DNA from: Oxyruncus cristatus | Lineage: Eukaryota; Chordata; Aves; Passeriformes; Cotingidae | Direction: 5' to 3' | DNA: 64,000 nt | NCBI GenBank assembly: GCA_013399855.1 | Contig: VXAY01005956.1 | Span: 2,705,345-2,769,344 of the forward strand | Shown here: positions 26,201 to 39,752 of the stretch, in pieces | Layout: each line of letters starts with the position of its first letter | Position numbering within the stretch: the stretch's first letter is position 1 | Position numbers and translations under genes: made by a program | Notes under the pieces: generated by a model | The model's input: only the letters and a program-made list of their open reading frames with translations | What the model was told of the DNA's origin: nothing | Databases searched by the model: none

Positions 26201-26924
26201 TAGTATTTTTCTTGTGCATTAAACTCTCCTCAGGGGATAAAATACAACCCATACTTTTTAGCAACAGCAATAGTGGAACTGGTTTATATAGCACCTTTTT
26301 AATGGGAATAATGTATGTGCTTGACATATAATCATATGCAGATGTGGAAATATTAAAAGTACTAGAGAATAAAACAGCTGGAGGTTGGAAGCTGTGCCTG
26401 AGACTGGTTCAAATGCTAAGGCTGTGGTACAATTTCATGGGAACGAGAGCTCACTAGCATCTTACATTTAAGCAGTTGCATAAATTATCCAGTATTTAGC
26501 CTTCAGCATAAACTGGTACTCCCACAGCCCTTCCCAACTCACCCCAGCAGAGGCAGTGTCACAACTGGAGTCTGCCAACTTTACACAGGCTCAGCAGTGC
26601 TATGAAATCTGTGGTGTTACTTGAGTGGGAAACTCTTCATCAGAAAAATGCTCCAGTATAACTCAAACACGGTTTACTGTTGTCATCAGCAAATATGCTT
26701 TTACCTGTATAGTGTAACAGCTAGGCAAGAATATAAAAGGTAAAGAATAGATACAGGAGAATACAGACTCTAGCCAGCAAGAATTTTCTGCTTATGGCAT
26801 TAAAAAAAAAAAAAAGAAAGCAACAACCAAAATCAAATAATAAGGCATTTTAGTTGAAGGGGACAGATTTTATACCAAACCCCTGAACAATTCAAGATGC
26901 TATACAAAAATGTTGCTTTCTGAA

Positions 26925-27006
26925 AAAAACAAACAAACAAATAAAAAAACCAAAACCAAAACCAAACAAAAACAAATAAACAAAAAACCAAACCAAAAAA
27001 AAAAAC
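26925..27006 (+). repeat. A-rich (CAAA)n/(CCAAAA)n low-complexity tract
   Basis: It consists almost only of A and C, with units such as CAAACAAACAAATAAA and CCAAAACCAAAACC. A second tract of very similar make-up lies at 62577-62640. It may be the degenerate tail of an old retrotransposed sequence or simple slippage. Confidence 0.85.
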
Positions 27007-29789
27007 CAACCAGAAAACACACCATTAACTGCTGCTTTGAGTTTATGGTTGAGTAGCTTCACTAGCTAAAAAACTCAAAAAGAATTGAACTGATATAGGT
27101 CCAGAATATATATCTGGATGTACACCCATTATTTATACTGTTGCATTCACATTCTTGCATTAAGATGAGGCTGTGTTACCTCAGAGCACAGAGAAATCGG
27201 GTTGTCCCAAATTCCTCAGGCTTTCTTAAAGAAACTTGGAAGAAGTTTGTACTATGCATGTACTTTGTATCTTTTTTTTTTCTCTTTGTTTGCCCATAGA
27301 GCTTTCTAACAGGCTAAACCAGTTTTTCATCTGGGATCAAATTTTTAAAAGAACTGGGGATCCAGAGGGATCACCATCAGTTTGTCCACTTTTCAAAGAC
27401 TCAAATCCTCAGAGAGCTCTAAGGACTTGCAAATATCAAGCTTAGAAGATAGTGGCAGCACACCTTTAAAAATAGGGCTAATTATTATAGTTGATATTAA
27501 TCTACTGTTTTATAGCAATCAGAAGACAGTTTTCTCTTAAATGAGCCAGTCTGCATAGGAAGCCCTTGTGGATGTGCAGTGCCCCTGTTATGTCACCCAC
27601 TGCTGCAGCCTCTTAGCACAGGAGCTCTGTAGTGGGATCTGTGGCCACCTCTGCAACTGAGTATTTTAACAGGGTTCTGAGATGCAGCAGTGGGGCCCAA
27701 GCTGTAGGAGAAGTCTCCTTCTCCTTTAGCCAGTGATTAAAGCACACGCGTGAGACGGGACTGGCTCGGCTGACACCGGGGCTCTGTGCTGACCTGGCAT
27801 TCCCGGGAGACTGAATCACCTGAGTGCTGTAAGACCCCCTGCTTTGGGATTTGCTTTAATGTGAAACACACTAATTTGTTACATTAAAAGTAAACCCAAG
27901 CTTCACAGCCCTGACAGCTCCCCTACGAGATGACATGGCATTTGGGCACCGTAATATCTAGACTGATAACAATGCTCTACCAGCTAGAAGAGCAGCAAGG
28001 GCTGCCTCGGGCTACAGAGAGGACAATTTCTGACTCATTGAAAGGAAAAAAAATAAAAAGCACATTTAAGCTGCTCTTGCTGGAGCAGAGAAAGTCTCTC
28101 AGAAAGTCGCAATGTGCAGCCGTCCGGCAGCGTTGTGCTCGGGGCTTTTTGATAAAGGTAACACTGTTTCAACCGTAAAAGTGTAAGGTTTGAAACCTTG
28201 TAATGTGTTTTTCCGCAATTAGGTGTTAAACTCAGTCCTAGCAGATTAGATTTTGGATTCTATGATAAACTGGGAATTGTAAGCATTTCTAAAAGGAGCA
28301 AATTATAGATTGCTTCAGGATTGCTGATATCAATAGTCCGTCCCACTCCTAAGGTAATATTTTTGCATCAATCTGCTGCCTCACTGAAGCTTCAACATAC
28401 TGCCTTCCCTCCAATGCATTACATTTCTTATTTGATTGGGAAAAAAATTCAAAGGTAAAAAGGCCAAAACCAAATCAGATTTGATGAAAGTCCAGACCGT
28501 TCATTGTAATTAAAAACAAAAAAAAAAAATAAAAATTCACTTCTCTGCAGGGCACACAGGAAGGAAATTTTTTATGGCTTTGAATTCAGAAATCTTAAGT
28601 ACTTCAATCTGGGATAGCAAAACTACTTGAGTGACTTTCTTTGCTTCTACTCCAAATTCAGATCTGTATTACACTGTCCATTTTCAATTTATTCAGAACA
28701 ACAAGTATTTTGATGCATAGATTAAATTGCTCAGAGGTTTGTATGTGTCTAACCATTTCCTCATAATAAATTTGCTAGATATTCACTTGCAGGGGGTTTA
28801 ACACGTTTTTTTGCTGAGAGAAGAAGTAACTCTGGGAATCAGCCACGACTGTGTGTCAGGAAGTGAAATATAAGGCAATGAATTCTGTGATTTAGATATA
28901 AATGTATTTGGTAGTGTGGGAGAAACAGGATTGCACTGTGTTACTGGAAAGTCAGGGGATTTCTGTAGCAGTGCTGGTACTGTGAGTGACAATGTAAGGA
29001 AAACATGGATATCTGCACACATTTCTTACATTTTTGGTGTCAGTGGAGGCACATTCTCTTTCAGTAGATACGAATCTTGCCTAATTCGTGTGATTTTTTT
29101 TTCCATCTGCCACTCAGTTTTTGCTCTCTCAGATGCCTGTCTTTGTTCCTTTGTCTCTTCCTTTCGTTAAGCTCTTCAAAACCTAAAAAACCCCCAAAAT
29201 CCTAGAAGCAATAGATAAACAGCATGGAGGGGAAAGTGTTTATAAAGGATGGATGATGGAAGTTGGTTTCATTTATGGTGCAGGGAAAGAGAAGATGCAA
29301 GGAAGGATAAAAGTTCGTTTGGTCATCATCTGGTTTGATGTGGTTCCTCTAATGACTGTTGGATGCTGAATAGTTCAGCAAAACAAGGGTCCTGTAGGCA
29401 ATGGTTCTACACAGCAGAAGTTTAAGGGAAGGCAGGCTAGTGCCCTCAGGCTGCAACTTGTCTCTATTTTAGTAAGTGTTATCTCCAAATGTTGTTGTCT
29501 GCTCCTGTTTGTTGTGGTTTTGCTTTTTGTTTTTTTTTTCCCCCTCACAGAGGAAAGCACATTGCATATTTATTGCTTTACTCTTCCACCTCTTGAATAG
29601 AGAAATCAAGCAAGCTTTTGTTATGGCTGCAGGCTACCATTTGCAAACTTCTGGTTATCACAGCCTATTGTACCTCAAGGTACCTAGAGGAGCTTCAATA
29701 GAATTTTGTTTTAAGCCTTTAAATGTAGGTGTTGCTGAGAAACTTTTTAATGACTGTATTGTAAAGATATAGATGTAAAAACACAGGTA

Positions 29790-29822
29790 GGTTTTTTTTT
29801 TTGTTTTGTTTTGTTTTTTTTA
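29790..29822 (+). repeat. T-rich tract with (GTTTT)n core
   Basis: A run of T's is followed by repeated GTTTT units and another T run. This is simple low-complexity DNA. Confidence 0.85.
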
Positions 29823-30086
29823 TCTAGCACTACTTAATCTGAAACACATAAACAGCAACTGAGATTAGAGAACAATTTTTGGTTCTTTCTAAAGCTAAAG
29901 GTCATCTATTTCCCAAAGCAGGGGAGTCAGTATTTGAGAAAGGGAGGGTTATTATCTCCATTTGCTGAGGCCCTGTGATCCAGGCCACAAGAAAAGCCCC
30001 ACTAGAAGTTTAATATTGCTCTCCAGAATTGACAAAGAAATATGAAAATGGTTTTTTTTTTTGGAAATACCTTTTGGTGTAGTCAA

Positions 30087-30114
30087 TACTATCTTCCTTA
30101 TACTATCTTCCTTT
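30087..30114 (+). repeat. 14-bp tandem duplication
   Basis: TACTATCTTCCTTA (30087-30100) is followed immediately by TACTATCTTCCTTT, with one mismatch. This is a small slippage event. Confidence 0.9.
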
Positions 30115-30977
30115 AGCCTGCTTTTGATGAATATTGATGGTATTTGTTATATTTATGTTGTGAATATTTAAAACGGACTTTAAACAGGAATGCTTAATAT
30201 GTGGTCACAGAAAAGAAGAGATGCCAAGATCTTTCTGATGTAGTTCCTGACCCCTCAAACCTGATAATGATCCCCCCTCCCATTCATGGACCTGTTAATT
30301 GTTGTAATGAGCAGTGTATGTTGGCGTGTTGAGGAAACAAGATTGTCTTGTATTAAGGTTGAAGCAAATATGTGATAGGGCCTATAAGAATGTGGCATTT
30401 TACTGGCTGCTGGAGTCCTAAAAAAGGAGGGGCTGAGGTCTGCATGGATTTTGGTTGTCTCTAAAGAAATTTGCTTGTAAATGACAGTGGGTGTTAAACT
30501 TAAGAAGACAAGTGCACTTGGAGTCAGTTTTCATGGAAGATACTTTTCAGGCCCTGAAAGGTGCTTTCAAGAGCAGATAGAAACACTCTCTGGAATCTCA
30601 AAAAAATTGTGATCTGCAGCAGCCAACCTGGGGTGAAGGATTTTTGTTAAAAAAAAAAAAAAAGAACAGGTGGCTGAGGAGTCAAAATATAACATAAAGA
30701 GATATCTATAAAAAGATTCCCATCTTCGTTCAGGGAATTCTCTCTGTTCTTCTTTAACAACCAACTTCAACTTCCACTTGATTCTCAGAGTTCTATTTAT
30801 GGACTGTGAGAGCAGAATAGGACGATGATATTTCTGATTGTTGTATGATACAGCTGACAGAGAACCTCAGGTAGGCAAAGCTTCTGGTTTCCTAACACAG
30901 TTAAAGAAAGTGGGTTCCAAGGGTTTCCTCATGTCTGGTAGCCTGACCATCAGCCAAGATTTCAAGCAAACCTCAGA

Positions 30978-31212
30978 ATCACACAAAATCACAGAATGGG
31001 TTGACTTGGAAGAGACCTTAAAGATCACCTCATTCCACCCCCCCTGCCATGGGCAGGGACAACTCTCACTAGACCAGGGTGCTCAGAGCCCCATCCAACC
31101 CGGCTTTGAACATTTCCAAGGGTATCCACAGCTTCTGTGGGCAACCTGTTCCACTGCCTCACCACCCTCACAGTACAGAACTTCTTCCTAATGTCTAATC
31201 TAATCAAATCAA
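30978..31212 (-). mobile_element. CR1 LINE fragment, 5'-truncated, minus orientation
   Basis: The plus strand reads as the reverse complement of an avian CR1 3' end. In order it shows ATCACAGAATGGG, GAAGAGACCTTAAAGATCA, CCCCCCTGCCATGGGCAGGG, CTAGACCAGGGTGCTCAGAG, CCCATCCAACC, GGGCAACCTGTTCCACTGCC, TCACCACCCTCACAGTA and CTTCTTCCTAATGTCTAATC. CR1 elements are usually 5'-truncated like this and end in ATTCTATGAT-type repeats. No reverse transcriptase coding remains. Target-site duplications were not evident. Confidence 0.93.
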
Positions 31213-34200
31213 ACACAGGGAAATGAATCTCTGCAGTGCTCTCATGGAAGTCAGAATCAGATCCACTTTGATAATTTTCCATTTCCTTTACTGCCTCAGG
31301 GTAGCTGGAGATACAGTTGGGCTAGATTAGATCTACCCAGCGAAGGGAATGCTTTTCCTGTGCCCAAGCTGGCCTGCTGAAAGCTCCAGTGTGGGACTTG
31401 CCTCGTCTGCTTGCTAAAAGATGAATTATTCCAAAGGCTGAGCATCCTGAAGGAGTCATCACCTTCTCTGTCACTTGTTCTGGCTTTGTTAGTAAACACT
31501 TCTCACCTGTGACAGCCGCTGATAAATCTCAGACAGGAGTTTCTGATCTATTGTAAACAGCTTTCAGTTGCTCCCCTGAGGGAGGTGTATTTTAAAATTT
31601 GGCATGTCTTATTGCTCAGATGGCAGCATTAGCAGTATGGTGCTTTACCAGTATCCTTAACTCACTTGTCAGGAATGTTCACAACAAGACAAGTGGGATA
31701 TTTCCCTTCCTTTCTTGCTCCTCTACCTGGGATCAAGAATAGTCATACTGGTGCCAAAACCTTGACACTCAGAAAGTTTCATCTATAGTATCCACAGTAA
31801 CAGCACTGCCAACAGGCAAACTTCCATCCTAAGAGATTACTTTAAAATACCCACTGTACTCGGGGCAATTTCATTTACTTTCTGTCTAAAATGAGTTTCT
31901 GTGGTAAACTGATTTATGCTGACCTTCAGGTAGGATGCTTAAGACAGGTGCCAACAAAAGTGCTTTCTCTGCACTTCCTAAACCTCCCACATCCCACACA
32001 GTCCCATTCTGGGCACTGCCTGGGTTCTTGCTACCTCTCAGTGAAGGCACAAGTTAAAGTTGGGCCTGAGCTTCAGCACCTGGGATGCAAGTTATGACAA
32101 AAACAGTAATAAAACGAAATTATATTTTTATGTAAACTAATGAAAAATATGCTGGGTTCCAAAGTTCTCCCATCATCTTTTCTCTCAAAAGACATGCAAA
32201 CCCACAGTGGTGTTCACATTTAAAAAGGCTTACTGCCACTTATGGGTGTACAAATGCAATGCAGTAATTTTCTTTTTGGTTAAGACCCCAGGAAGTGGGG
32301 AAGATGAGAAGGCAATATGAATAACTACAACTATAATCACCATGTGTGAGAAGGTTTTTTTGTTTTTTTTTTAGCTCAACACAAGGTTTTAGAAATGCAA
32401 GATACACATTAATGAGTACCATGTTCATGTAAGGTGCTGGATTAATCTTCCCTAAGAGGAGAATCTTCAATTTATGAATTAGAAAAGTGCTACATTAGCA
32501 GCAGTATTGCTGTGTGAGGAACTCTCTGTCCTAGTTGGGTCCCTAGTATGGCAGAACCTGGAGTATCTGCTTGCCCTACGTGGGGCTAAATCCACTGAAA
32601 TCAATGGGCCTGATTCTTTATTTAGCATGTGTCTAAAGAGCTTTTACTTTTTCTGTCCTGAAGCTGAAATGAAGAAATAGTTTTGTATGTTCAGGAGGAT
32701 GCAGATGATTCTTATGCTACATCTGAGGTTTGCACCATACTAGGAAACAGTACTGGTATGTGAGATGCATGAGTGGCTCGTGCAGTCTGTTATTAAGTTG
32801 TGTATCTAAGTGGAAAATAGAACAGGCTGGACAAAAGTGTTCAGAGGAGAAGGAAACTGTGTACTGCAAAAACCATTTGTATTTGGTCACTCTACATTTA
32901 CAGGAGCAGTTTAAGCACGGTTGTCAGAAAGCAAGGGAAACACAGCTTTTCATTCAGCCTTTAGTGCCTTGACTAGAGCAGAACCCACTGAATCAAAAAA
33001 AGATCAGAAAAGATCTCAAAATCTGCCTCTGGCCACTGTAGACAGCATTCCCATTCATTTCAGAAGGAATTGTCTCTTTCCTTCAGTTGAAACGGTTGTT
33101 GCAAGAACTTCATTGTGAATTCTCATTACTTACCATGTTGGAAAATGTTATCAATTGCATAATTTGAATTCAATGCATACTATATTTACAAATATATTTT
33201 TCATTTGGCTCCAGTGCTGGAGTCATTTCATAGACATAATTCTTTGCATATAAATCTACCCCTTTTTTTCTTCTGTAGTAATAAATTGCATGTGAAAAAC
33301 AATTCAAAATACATAATTAGGAATCTTGCTAATGATGCTTAAAACACTTATTTTGCTGGCATGACAACAGATTTTTTTTCCCCAGGGAGGTAATTTGCAG
33401 TTCTTTGGCTCTTTGTCCATTTGGGATCATCTGGAGAGGTGCAGCAGACTCTTGGTACTGTCCCGGTGCATTTGTCAGCCAGAGCACACCACCACTGCCT
33501 CTGCCTGGAGCTGTGACCCAACACATCATCAGGGTGCCACGTGAGAGGCTGTGACATGAGAGATCTGCATGTGCTACCGCTGTGGTTACATTTTCCATGC
33601 CTTTCTGGAAGAATCTAAACCTGTTACTGCCACCATATATATATCCAGAATATCAATGCTTGGAGATATGAAGTCAACATCCAGGAGCAGTTGTGTGCCA
33701 TTCTTCTGGGATATAGAACCTCTTGAACTCCCCACCAACAAAGAGAGTCCGATGATCATTCACCTGGCCTATTGCCTTAAATGTTTACAGGGTAGGTAGA
33801 GGAAATTCGATGGCAAATTGCCCTCTGTCTTTACTTTTAGAGCTATGATCTCTAGATTTCTAGATCTGAGAATAAAATCACAACAGCAGGCCTGGTCCAA
33901 AGCAGGTGAGAGAACCTTTATCAGCTTTAGCAGACTGTGGGGGGGAGGCCAGAGTATTGTTCGAGTGTTTGCTTACTGTTTCATTTCTGCTCAAAAGTGC
34001 TCGCCACATTTTTGGGTGATTAAGATACTACATCACCCAAAAGCTTTAGAGGAGTAAATAGGTTTGGATCAGCTAAAAGTGTGGTTCTGAGCTTTCATCA
34101 AATTGCAATGTACTGAACAACCAATGCTGCTAGTAAATACAACTTCCAACAAGAGAGTTGCATAGCGTAAGTTTTGAAATTTTATCAAAACAAGTGCTGA

Positions 34201-35390
34201 TCTCTAATTGTATTGTATATTCTACAAAAGGAAAGGTTGTTCACCTTAATAATTTATGACTGACTGATTTATGGATTTTAGGTTGTGGTTCACTTTTGAT
34301 TTTTTTTCATGTTTGCTGTTTTCCCTGATCTCAATTTAACAATCTCTTTAATATTGATCTGGATATGGCAAGCAATGCAAATTTTTAATGTTCTGCATCA
34401 TGTGGCATACTTCACTTATTGGGATTTACTGTCATGAATAATTTATAGCTGTGTTCTTTAATTTGCCATCGATTGTTGCCATCTTTTAAAGAAGAATGGA
34501 GTTCTCAGTTTTCCTGGATTGACAGCTTTAGGTAGATGTGTTCTGTTCAACCACATGTGGTACAAGAAAAAACAGTAGTTAAGAACTAACAAAGTAAAGA
34601 AAAACTGTCTTCAACTGAGAACAAATCACAAAAATGAAAAGTCTTCCCTTTCCTGTAGAAATGACAATAATGATTGTTCCTAGTTGTGTCCTGAATTAAG
34701 GACACTTCTGAATAAAGTTTCCAACCATAGGAAAAAACCCATGTGGTAGAATGCTTAATGTTTTGCACTGTAGCAATCTGAAAACTGATTTCCTGATGAT
34801 AATTATTTTTAGATGGTGTAGCTTATTAATAGGAACTTATTTCAAAATCAGGTGATGACACAGATTGCTTAGATAGAAGGATGTATATGGTTCAAATTAT
34901 TAAAGGAACGTGTTACTCATATTTCTAACTTCCCTGCAAATGATAAAAAAGGAAATATCCAGACAAGGTCACTGCAAGCACTTTCCCCAGCTGTCAGTTG
35001 GGGAAAAGCTGGCATCTAGATAATAAAATCTTAGTAACAATTGATACTTTCTTAGGACCTATGTCCTATCTGAACTAATTAAGCAATCTTTCAAGTATCA
35101 GTATTTCAATCTCCATAATACATCATGCAGTATAGCCATTGCCTGTTTTTATGGAGCAGTAAACTGCAGAGCAGCAGATGGGCTTTCTAAGAGTGTCTGG
35201 TATTGCCCCGTCCTCGCTTCTGCTGCATTCAATGAGAGTTTTCACATCGATATTTATGGGCAGGAATCATGATAGCACTCACTCATTGACCTCGGCAGCA
35301 GGAGAGAGAAATCACTGATGGTGGCCTTTGAAACAGCTTTTCCTGGGTGACTTCAGCCAACTTGGTGTAGAAAGGCATTAACAGAAACAG
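31213..35390. other. Gene-free AT-rich interval
   Basis: No convincing frame or RNA gene. A segment near 32575-32640 (CACTGAAATCAATGGGCCTG then ATTCTTTATTTAGCATGTG) loosely resembles old amniote repeats that contain 'ATTGAAGTCAATGGG'. The 34260-34490 stretch is rich in AT homeodomain-like sites. I see nothing else definite. Confidence 0.55.
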
Positions 35391-35392
35391 GA

Positions 35393-35428
35393 AGGTCACC
35401 TGGGTCCTGGCCCTGGTCACCTGGGTCA
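35393..35428 (+). promoter_or_regulatory. Two tandem DR3-type nuclear-receptor-like sites
   Basis: AGGTCA-CCT-GGGTCC (35393-35407) and TGGTCA-CCT-GGGTCA (35414-35428) are each direct repeats of an RGKTCA-like half-site with a 3-base spacer. The two elements are 21 bases apart, and GGTCACCTGGGTC is identical in both. DR3 spacing is classically used by VDR/RXR and some thyroid-receptor dimers. Occupancy is unproven, and the repeat could also be a simple short duplication. Confidence 0.35.
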
Positions 35429-36660
35429 CCCCTTCCAACCCCCACCCTGCCTTTGCAGGGAAGTTTTGAGATGCTCATTCACCTGCTGAGAAGGGAGCGT
35501 GCAGTGCTTGTGGGGAGTCTGGGAATGCAACCTGTGTTCTCCTTCCTATAGAGAAGGACGGGAGAAAGGGTGAAGGTGTAGATTTTGCATCTCAAAATAC
35601 TGAATATTTGTGGAACTCCGTGTGACTAGGAGGACATTTTCCCTGCACTGCCACTCGTAGAACAAAAATATCAAAACTTTTAACTACATTTGGGATCGGA
35701 GAATCCAAGTTAAATATTACAACTCATTATGTGGTCACAAGCCATTAGTTTCAGCTCCAAACTGGCAAGAAAGTAGCAGTTCAGGATCCACATGCATGTG
35801 GGGAAAAAAAATGTACTCAGAAAAATCTAAAAATTAATCAGAAAAACATTTCATAGCAATTCCCTTTTTCCATTTTAACACCCTATTGCTTATGATGATG
35901 GCTCATTAGCTCCTGTCAAATATTTCATCATTTAATCCTCAGCCTTGCTTGAGAATCTCTATGTTACATTTCTATTCTGGCTCTAAGGAGGTTTGTATTT
36001 GTTAGTCTTGATTTCAAATTTATTTAACACCGATCCACTTCACCAATTCATAGTACTTCAAATACATGTTTATTCATTTGTCATTCTTCTACAGTACTAA
36101 ATCTGTGCTTCAGATGAAGTAGTAAATTGTGCAAAATAGTTCTTTACAGTGTTAATTCTTCAAAGTCACAGCTCAAAATTACTTTCACATTACATATGGA
36201 AATCCACAACAAGATATGGTCTGAACAATTAATGACTTCCTACACAAGTGCAGTCCATTTTCCCGTTCCAACAGCCTGATAAAATAATTCTGTAGGCAGC
36301 TAGCAAAAACTCTGCATGCTCATTAAAACAAAAAGACAAATATTTTTTCCTTGGACAGTATATGATGGTAAGTGCCTGGGAATTACCAATGCCAAAGACC
36401 TTCCTGCAGCTGTGTGCTACCTACTTAAACAAGTGGGAAATAATTTGTCTTGGTTTGACTTTTCTTTTGAATTAGAGCAACTCAGTCAGATAGTATACAA
36501 TTTTTCTGCTTTTACTAAAGGCTTAAAATGACCATCTGTTGTCGTTAGGAAACAGAATCCCATGAAACACATGTAGTCACTCAATCAGTAACTTTTCTCT
36601 GCACGAACCTGTGCTGCACACTTTGCATACTGATAACTTTAAAATGTGACACGGTCCTGG
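35429..36660. other. Gene-free interval
   Basis: AT-rich non-coding DNA. No repeat or gene recognised. Confidence 0.5.
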
Positions 36661-36676
36661 TGAACATTCCCGGGGG

Positions 36677-36683
36677 NNNNNNN
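36677..36683. other. Assembly gap (7 N) in a GC-rich spot
   Basis: Seven N's sit between TCCCGGGGG at 36668-36676 and a second TCCCGGGGG at about 36693-36701, followed by a G run. The surrounding kilobase is AT-rich. The true number of bases missing is unknown; a collapsed GC-rich repeat is possible. Confidence 0.99.
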
Positions 36684-36729
36684 GTGGCACCTCCCGGGGG
36701 CGGGGGGGGTCCTGTGTTTGGATCCTAAC

Positions 36730-39417
36730 AGAATGAATTCCTGTTGGTATGAGTAGCCTGTCAGATCCCAAACAGTTCTCTTTGAAATGCTCATTCATTT
36801 ATTCGTGTGTACGTGACAACGAGAGCTTGCGCTGAGCCTTTAAAATGGCACATAACTCTGCTCCAGGTGGGAAGGGTATCAGGCATGGACACTCTGCACA
36901 GCTCTCACCAACCTGTAATCCTAAGAGGGGGGTTTCATCTTTGACCAGATGCCTTTGAAGTGGTGTGGATGGTGCATCTCAGCCTAAGACAGATGTCTAA
37001 AAGCACTGAGAAGAATCACACTCTGGAGGTGCTAGACTGTCTGTCGACTTTAAAGTGAATCCAGATGATTGGCTGCAGCAAGATATTTAATTCTAGATGG
37101 CTAAATTAGGTGATAGATATTCTATGCAAATTAAAGGCACATCCTTGTTACCAGCGTGGCTTACGAGGACTAGTTAAATTGTGTGTACTTACCAGAAAGC
37201 AATGAGTGAAAGTTGTTTTGACATTGTTTCATTCAAATGCAGCAGAAAATGGTAAGAATATGCAAGCACAGGGTCCTTCTGCAAAATTTGTATAATGATG
37301 ATGATTATGGTACTGGCAACATTTGGGAGAAAGAGAGCAATTGACAGAGGATGGGAAGAAGCACAAGCAAATAAACTAACACAATGATCTAATCTCACCA
37401 GAAAAAAACAGAACCAAATTTGACCCAAGGATTGTAATTGCAAATAAACATTAATAGGATTCCTCAGTGAATGTAGCAGAACATAATTTAATCTGAAGTG
37501 CACTCGAGAAATTAGAAATGCCTCTCTTTTGTTGCTTTTTGTCATGACAGAGGTCTGGATAAGTGCTAGGTTTTACTGTAAATTAACAAGATTAGTATGT
37601 CTGCAATTTCTCTACAAACAGTCTTCATCTGTTTAATTTCCCTCACTACTGTCACCCTCCATATTATCCTCTTGAGATGCTTCAAGGGGAAAAGAATTGT
37701 CAGGGCACAAAAATTATTTAAATTTCTTTTTAAAATGCCATCTTGGTTTCTTAGACTGTCTTGTAATCAGGCTAACCATTTTGAAGAGTAAATACAGAAT
37801 TAATCAAGCTTGTGCTTTCATGTTCACAAAATTCCTGAAACTCATAGCATACACTGCAAAGAGGTTAAACCCATAATATTACAAAGCTATGTTAAAATGA
37901 CCTGTGTCTTGGTTTCTGGAGAAAGGTTGGATAAGTGAACAGGGTACATAAGCAATCATTTTGTCAAGTACTTCTCTAAGAGCAGCTAATTAGAACCACT
38001 TCTGTTCCAAGATAAAAGGAATTACATAGGAAAAAGGCTTAAAAATAAATGGAATTTTTTCCTCAGTTAAAGAATATTTGGATTATCTTTGGTGTAATTT
38101 TGAGAAGTTCTTTCATTGCTGTTATTTAGAAATTAAAGTGAAATCTGTTCTAAACCACTCCTTCCACCCAGCTTCCCCAAACATACTTTCAACACTTTCA
38201 GATCCATTTGGCAGCTTAAAAAAAAATAAAATAAGGAAGTCCAGTGGAAATTGCCAACCTTTGCAGGGCCTAATCTCAGCTTCTGCTTCCTTGGGGCTCA
38301 ACTAACACCTCTTCCTCTCCATAGAGAAAAATATTATATAGTAAATACAGAATGTTTTTCACCATATCATGAGTCCCCAAGTGCTAATAGGGGCTCACAG
38401 TGCTTTATGTGGTGCAATTTGTGGGAATGTGTGTGCATGGACAAAGGGAGAGGAGGGGATCCATAGCAGATGGTTATTACAAGTGTTGCTTTACTGTATA
38501 TATTTCATTTGCAGATTCTACTCTTGCACACGAACCCTTTCAACTATCAAACTCTACAGCACAAGGGCTTACACAATATCAAGTAATTTTTGGCAGCTGC
38601 TGCTCAGTCTTACATTGCTGCCAGATCTTTGGCAGTATAAGCTAAATCTCTGTCTAGTATACAACCAGCACAAGGTCCTCATTATCCTGGAATTTAATAC
38701 TTGGGGCCAGAAGGCTCCACATACAATGCAAACCCAGACTCTCTCCCTTGCCTTTTGAGTGAACAACTGTTTAATACGTGGTGCCTTACAAAGCTGCCAT
38801 GATTAAAAGGATAATTATTTATACACACACTCAGATCCAATGTAAATAAATAAAAATTAAGAAATTAATGGAATAAATATTAGAAGTTAAATACGCTGGA
38901 ATATATGCATTTATATATAAATATGCAGGGAACAATGACAATTGGCACAGAGGTCTACACAGGGCAATTATGACATACTGAATATCAACGACTGCATTAA
39001 GTCTGCAATATATCCTTGTACTAGAAAAAGTGTGTATACACAAATACACAGTTTTGCACATGCAACACAAAAATCCTTTTCTGCTCATTCTTCAATACAT
39101 TATTTAAAAACTTAACAATAGCTTAGAACCACCAGGAAAAGCTGTGCAATGGTCTTTCAAGTTTCAAAGTCCCTCCGTTCTCCAAGTGGGAAAAGGAAGA
39201 ATATTTTGCTGGGGTTCTCTGTAATGTGTCCTTGTGAATACAGATCATCCCAAAGACATCAGTTCAGTGCTGTGCTTATACTGCCAACATGCACACCCAA
39301 ACCATGTGTTACACAGAAGGCTTTGACAAAGCACCTACCTTCTAGTTCATCCAGAGCCTTAGAAGTTTATAGCTCCCACTACCACAATGACTCTCACCAC
39401 GTGATAAATGAAAGGCT
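36730..39417. other. Gene-free AT-rich interval
   Basis: Frames such as the minus-strand 37189-37545 and the plus-strand 38369-38758 show no domain and no codon-like composition. I recognise no repeat family or RNA gene here. Confidence 0.55.
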
Positions 39418-39752
39418 GGCCATGAGCTGGCCATGTGTGCTTGCAGCCCAGGAAGCAGCCACATCCTCTACTGCATCAGCATCACAAGCAGTGTGGGCAG
39501 CAGGCCGTGGGAGGTGATTCTCCCCTCTACTCCGCTCTGGTGAGACCCCACCTGCAGTGCTGTATCCAGCTTTGGGCCCCCAACACAGGAAGGACATGGA
39601 CCTGTTGGAGCAAGTCCAAAGCAGAGCCATGAAGAGGATCAGTGGGCTGGAGCACCTCTCCTGTGAAGAGGCTGAGAGAGTTGGGGTTGTACAGCCTGGA
39701 GACAAGAAGAGTCTGGAAAAACCTTAGAGCAGCCTTTTATCACCTAAAGGTA

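Larger units (their letters stand above)
23231..30977. other. Gene-free AT-rich interval
   Basis: No protein-like frame was found. Contents I can name are A-rich low-complexity DNA at 26800-27006, a short AT run near 25233, T-rich DNA at 29790-29822, a 14-bp tandem duplication at 30087-30114, and an A run near 30650. The 28090-28380 stretch mixes CpG-containing and homeodomain-like AT sequence and could be conserved non-coding DNA. Confidence 0.6.

Noticed and set aside
26925..27006. A-rich tract as the tail of a processed pseudogene
   Set aside because: No gene-like sequence precedes it, and the C-interrupted units fit simple slippage better.
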